Positions 61,021 through 64,000 of a stretch of 64,000 nt of DNA are shown here, piece after piece. Location: assembly GCA_034419075.1 (NCBI GenBank), contig DAOULR010000016.1, positions 1 through 64,000 on the forward strand. The letters are read 5' to 3'. The stretch's first letter is position 1. Every line of letters starts with the position of its first letter. The notes below the pieces were generated by a model. The model did not search any database. It was given only the letters and a program-made list of their open reading frames with translations, and had not been told where the DNA came from. The position numbers and the translations under genes are program-made. Source of the DNA: E44-bin88 sp034419075 (GTDB lineage: Bacteria > Chloroflexota > Dehalococcoidia > Dehalococcoidales > BS750m-G39).

Positions 61021-62115
61021 TCAAACGGGCGTGGTCTCCACAGGTTTATTGGCCGCGATAAACTCTTCCACATTGCGGCGAGCCTGGTCGTCGGTATACT
61101 GGACGGGTGGCGATTTCATGAAGTAGGACGAGGGGGATATCAGGGCCCCCTTAAGCCCGCGGTCCAGGGCGAGTTTGCAACACCTTATGGCGTCAATGAC
61201 CACACCTGCTGAGTTGGGGCTGTCCCAGACCTCAAGCTTCAGCTCCAGGTTCAGGGGAACGTCACCGAAGGTCCGCCCCTCCATCCTGATGTGGCAGAAC
61301 TTGCGGTCGAGGAGCCAGGGGACGTAATCGCTGGGGCCGACATGGATATCCTTGGGGTCCATCTCGTAGTCCAGCTGGGAGGTTACCGAGGTGGTCTTCG
61401 ATATCTTCTTGGACTCCAGTCGTTCCCTCTCCAGCATGTTGTAGAAATCGGTGTTACCGCCGAAGTTGAGCTGGTAGGTTCGCTCCAGTTTAACCCCGCG
61501 GTCGCCGAAAAGCCGGGTGAGGACGCGGTGGGCGATGGTGGCGCCCACCTGGGACTTGATATCGTCGCCGATAACGGGCAGCCCGTGCTCCTCGAAGCGC
61601 CGCTGCCAATACTTCTCGCGGGCGATGAAGACGGGAATGCAGTTGATGAGGCCACAGCCAGCGGCCAGCACCTGCTCGATATACCACTTGGTGGCTTCCT
61701 CGCTGCCCACGGGCAGGTAGTTAATGACGACGTCGGTACGGGTCTCTTTGAGGATTTTAACGATGTCGGCGGTGGGGCCGGGCGCCTTCTCTATTATCTT
61801 GGACAGGTAAAGCCCCAGCCCGTCGTGAGTCATGCCCCGCTGGACCTTGACCCCGCTGGTGGGCACCTCACAGAACTTGAAGGTATTGTTGGGCTCAGTG
61901 TAGATGGCCCGGGCCAGGTCCTTGCCCACCTTGTTCTTGTCGATGTCGAAGGCAGCCACGAAATTGATATCGCTGATATGATAGCCGCCCAGGTTGACGT
62001 GCATCAGTCCCGGAACGAATTCATTATCTTTGGCTTTACCATAGTAGTGGACTCCCTGAACCAGTGAAGAGGAACAATTGCCCACGCCTACTATGGCTAC
62101 ATTTATTTTACCCAA
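61021..62115 (-). CDS. ino1: inositol-3-phosphate synthase
   Basis: 364 residues of the short actinobacterial/archaeal-like myo-inositol-1-phosphate synthase family. VAIVGVGNCSSSLVQG binds NAD; INYLPVGSEEATKWY, KSQVGATIAHR and LNFGGNTDFYNML line the active site; SPNSAGVVIDAIRC is a further family motif. Converts glucose 6-phosphate to inositol 3-phosphate. TTG start with AAGGAGGATATC upstream. First gene of an apparent inositol-lipid operon. Confidence 0.95.
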   Translation of the reverse strand: MGKINVAIVGVGNCSSSLVQGVHYYGKAKDNEFVPGLMHVNLGGYHISDINFVAAFDIDKNKVGKDLARAIYTEPNNTFKFCEVPTSGVKVQRGMTHDGLGLYLSKIIEKAPGPTADIVKILKETRTDVVINYLPVGSEEATKWYIEQVLAAGCGLINCIPVFIAREKYWQRRFEEHGLPVIGDDIKSQVGATIAHRVLTRLFGDRGVKLERTYQLNFGGNTDFYNMLERERLESKKISKTTSVTSQLDYEMDPKDIHVGPSDYVPWLLDRKFCHIRMEGRTFGDVPLNLELKLEVWDSPNSAGVVIDAIRCCKLALDRGLKGALISPSSYFMKSPPVQYTDDQARRNVEEFIAANKPVETTPV

Positions 62116-62237
62116 CGTCTGATATCCTCCTTTTCAACAGCAAAACTTACGGGAAAGACAGGCCCAACCACACCCAATAACACCTCACTAACATTTCGCT
62201 GGAATTTACGGCCAAAAGCAACCCTTTGGCACAGCAA

Positions 62238-62257
62238 GCAGGAGCTTACACTCCTGC
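62238..62257 (-). terminator. weak hairpin between DUF5679 gene and ino1
   Basis: A 7-bp stem GCAGGAG/CTCCTGC with a six-base loop, about 70 bases after the DUF5679 stop. The T-rich tail is poor, so termination is uncertain. Confidence 0.35.
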
Positions 62258-62325
62258 TAAACTTCGATAGTTATAACTTAAAGAGGATTGTTTTCCACCT
62301 CTACGACGTAATCAGGGCAGACTGG

Positions 62326-62466
62326 TTAGCCCTGGCCGATCCGGAATACCTTTGTCCCGCAGGAAGGGCAAACACCCCTCGTCGCTGGTCGGCCATTCTT
62401 CAGGGTAACCTTCTGGGGATTCCTTATCTCTACCTTGCGTCTACACTTGAAGCAATACGCCTGCAC
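62326..62466 (-). CDS. DUF5679-like tiny zinc-ribbon protein (46 residues)
   Basis: A GTG at 62466, preceded by AAGGGGGTGATC (almost a perfect anti-Shine-Dalgarno match), opens a frame reading MQAYCFKCRRKVEI, then VTLKNGRPATRGVCPSCGTK and FRIGQG. The two CxxC pairs and the KNGRPAT core match the DUF5679 family, often found in Chloroflexota and Actinobacteria next to translation genes. Downstream of truB-side genes on the same strand but separated by 70 bases. Function unknown. Confidence 0.88.
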   Translation of the reverse strand: MQAYCFKCRRKVEIRNPQKVTLKNGRPATRGVCPSCGTKVFRIGQG

Positions 62467-62536
62467 CTAGATCACCCCCTTTTGATATCGGTTGAACTAT
62501 ACCCCTTTAGGGGCAGACTGTCAAGGGCTAGAGATA

Positions 62537-63439
62537 CTATCTACCGTCGGCAAAGACCTTCTCCGGATGCCACCGCCCTTTTTCAGCATCAAAGCCAAGC
62601 ACCGCCAAGAAACCGCCATCACGGGTATAGACACGGCAGCGGTTGCCCGCGACAGGCTCGGGCAGATTATCGTCTGCCAGAGCTAAAGGACGCCCGTTTT
62701 TGATGTCCTCCGCGGCGGCGTCATCAACCACCACCACCCCCCACTGCGTCAGCACACTGTCTATGGGGTAGAGAAACCGCTCCCAGTAGCCATGGCGGAA
62801 GCCTTCTTCGAGCCGGGGTATAGCGATGGCGTCTTCGATGGTAAAGATGCCGCACTTGAGGCGGACAAGGCTCTTGAGGCTGCCCCCGCAGCCCAGGAGC
62901 TGACCCAGGTCGTCGGCTAACGAGCGGATATAGGTGCCCTTGCCACACTCCACTTCTATAGTGGCTACGGGCGGCTGCCAGTCGGTAAGCTCCAGGCGAT
63001 AGACCCACCTCTTTCGGCTCTTCCTGGCTACTTTGATACCGGAACGCGCCAGCTGGTAAAGCGGCCTGCCGCCGTGCTTGACCGCGCTGTACATTGGCGG
63101 GGTCTGCTCTATCAGGCCGCGAAAGGAGTCTAGGGCTGAGAGCAGCTTTTGCCGACTGACACCGGAGAGGTCTCCCCGACCGACAACGGTGCCGGTGGCG
63201 TCGTGGGTATTGGTAGTTACCCCAAGTTCAATCTGAGCCCGATAAGCCTTGGGCGCCTCCACCAGGAACTCGACAACGCGTGTTCCCTGACCCAGGCAGA
63301 CCGGTAGAACACCGGTAGCCGCGGGGTCTAATGTGCCGGCGTGCCCCACGCGCTTCTCTCCACTCAGGCGCTTTACCAGGGAGACGATGCTGAAGGAGGT
63401 CTTGCCCCAGGGCTTATCTATGTTGAGTATGCCGTCCAT
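62537..63439 (-). CDS. truB: tRNA pseudouridine-55 synthase
   Basis: 300 residues. The N-terminal ILNIDKPWGKTS and the catalytic Asp in GHAGTLDPAATGVLPVCLG (about residue 38) are definitive; the YSAVKHGGRPLYQLAR and GTYIRSLADDLGQ motifs follow, with a PUA-like C-terminal domain. Isomerises U55 in the T-loop of all elongator tRNAs. The ATG overlaps the rbfA stop by one base. Confidence 0.96.
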   Translation of the reverse strand: MDGILNIDKPWGKTSFSIVSLVKRLSGEKRVGHAGTLDPAATGVLPVCLGQGTRVVEFLVEAPKAYRAQIELGVTTNTHDATGTVVGRGDLSGVSRQKLLSALDSFRGLIEQTPPMYSAVKHGGRPLYQLARSGIKVARKSRKRWVYRLELTDWQPPVATIEVECGKGTYIRSLADDLGQLLGCGGSLKSLVRLKCGIFTIEDAIAIPRLEEGFRHGYWERFLYPIDSVLTQWGVVVVDDAAAEDIKNGRPLALADDNLPEPVAGNRCRVYTRDGGFLAVLGFDAEKGRWHPEKVFADGR

Positions 63440-63804
63440 CAGTCACTCTGGTCGGGAGGAGTACCAGTGCTGAGATCGTCGATGAGCTGCAAAAGGTGGG
63501 TTCCTCGCTCAATGGAATCGTCCCAGTGAAAGCTCAGCTCGGGAATACGGCGCAGGCGCAGACGCTTGGCCAGCTGGTTGCGCATGAAGTTAGCCGCCGC
63601 CTCGAGCCCGCTTAACATTTCCTGTTTTTCCTCTTCGCTGCCTATGCAGCTGACGAATACCTTGGCGTGGCGCAGGTCAGCGGAGGTAGAGACCTCGGTC
63701 ACGGCGACGAACTTGCTCAGCCGGGGGTCTTTGACCTCGCGCTGCAGCAGCTCGCTAATCTCATGGCGCATGAGGCTGTCGACCCGCTCGATACGATGTG
63801 CCAT
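63439..63804 (-). CDS. rbfA: 30S ribosome-binding factor RbfA
   Basis: 121 residues, KH-like fold: RIERVDSLMRHEISELLQRE at the N-terminus, then FVAVTEVSTSADLRHAKVFVS and RRIPELSFHWDDSIERG. Assists late 30S maturation and cold adaptation. It lies nine bases downstream of infB and directly upstream of truB, the conserved order. Confidence 0.95.
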   Translation of the reverse strand: MAHRIERVDSLMRHEISELLQREVKDPRLSKFVAVTEVSTSADLRHAKVFVSCIGSEEEKQEMLSGLEAAANFMRNQLAKRLRLRRIPELSFHWDDSIERGTHLLQLIDDLSTGTPPDQSD

Positions 63805-63813
63805 AACTGGCCT

Positions 63814-64000
63814 CTAGCTGGACCTCTCTCTGCGGAGGAATTCCAGTATATCGCCGACCTCAAAGTCTTCAAAGTCCTTGAGCCCCACCCCGCACTCGTA
63901 GCCGGAAGCCACCTCCTTGACGTCGTCCTTAAAGCGCCTCAGGCTAGCCACGGTAGATTCAACCACGACCTGGTCGCCGCGCCGCACCCTTACCGAAGCG
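63814..64000 (-). CDS. infB: translation initiation factor IF-2, C-terminal end (cut by window end)
   Basis: The last 61 or so codons, running off the right edge. VRVRRGDQVVVESTVASLRR, FKDDVKEVASGYECGVGL and DFEVGDILEF are the terminal beta-barrel (domain IV) of IF-2, which binds fMet-tRNA. The GTPase domain lies beyond the window. First visible gene of the infB-rbfA-truB operon. Confidence 0.95.
   Translation of the reverse strand, partial: ASVRVRRGDQVVVESTVASLRRFKDDVKEVASGYECGVGLKDFEDFEVGDILEFLRRERSS

Noticed and set aside
61291..62067. 258-codon ORF opposite ino1, and similar long antisense ORFs opposite the activase, recJ, pnp, purA and helicase genes
   Set aside because: These are GC-rich shadow frames of strongly recognised genes; composition is dominated by Gly/Val/Ala/His and no family motif is seen.
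1..64000. CRISPR arrays, transposases or IS elements
   Set aside because: No regularly spaced repeats, Cas genes, transposase motifs or terminal inverted repeats were found by reading both strands.

Overview
The window reads as chromosome from an anaerobic, Gram-positive-like Chloroflexota bacterium, most likely Dehalococcoidia or a close relative. The placement is an inference from gene content and order: infB-rbfA-truB, rpsO-pnp-dapB-asd-dapA, a tiny DUF5679 zinc ribbon, a giant CoA-dehydratase activase, an inositol-phosphate synthase/CDP-alcohol transferase/GT4 lipid cluster, and frequent TTG/GTG starts. No rRNA, CRISPR array or transposase was seen.

Left flank (1-5.4 kb): the 3' end of a fabF, a free-standing Smr domain, tRNA-His, a nitroreductase, an Ig-like surface protein with a long C-terminal tail, a methyltransferase, and tRNA-Arg(TCG).

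Genomic island (5417-33553): the 3' half of tRNA-Arg is duplicated perfectly (45 bp) at 33509-33553. A tyrosine-integrase fragment points into the intact tRNA. The island carries (a) a signalling cassette with a lone receiver, a NarL-type regulator, a 7TM-like histidine kinase and a GH3-like acyl-adenylating enzyme, bracketed by two inverted MerR-like HTH paralogues; (b) a SipW-type signal peptidase with two secreted proteins that share its substrate motif; and (c) two divergent catabolic operons totalling 17 genes. The leftward operon holds a URO-D-like methyltransferase, a fused tandem Lrp regulator, an M20 amidohydrolase, a hydroxyacyl-CoA/carnitine-dehydrogenase-like enzyme, a class III aminotransferase, two VOC proteins, a saccharopine-dehydrogenase-like protein and a beta-keto acid cleavage enzyme. 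The rightward operon holds a Liv-type ABC importer, a corrinoid protein, a second URO-D-like methyltransferase and a polysaccharide deacetylase. Their promoters are back to back, and their -35 boxes form a perfect inverted repeat.

Right flank (33.6-64 kb): housekeeping DNA, GC-richer by eye. It holds a GT4, the CoA-dehydratase activase, corA, mtaB, a complete fabF, recJ, two twin zinc-ribbon proteins, rpsU, lgt, ftsY, an MBL hydrolase, an MrfA-like helicase, DUF503, the rpsO-pnp-dapB-asd-dapA operon, purA, the ino1/GT4/CDP-alcohol lipid operon, DUF5679, and truB-rbfA-infB (the last cut by the window edge).

The best candidate for an undescribed system is the divergent corrinoid/BKACE catabolic pair with its own importer and regulator. 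The SipW surface module is second.
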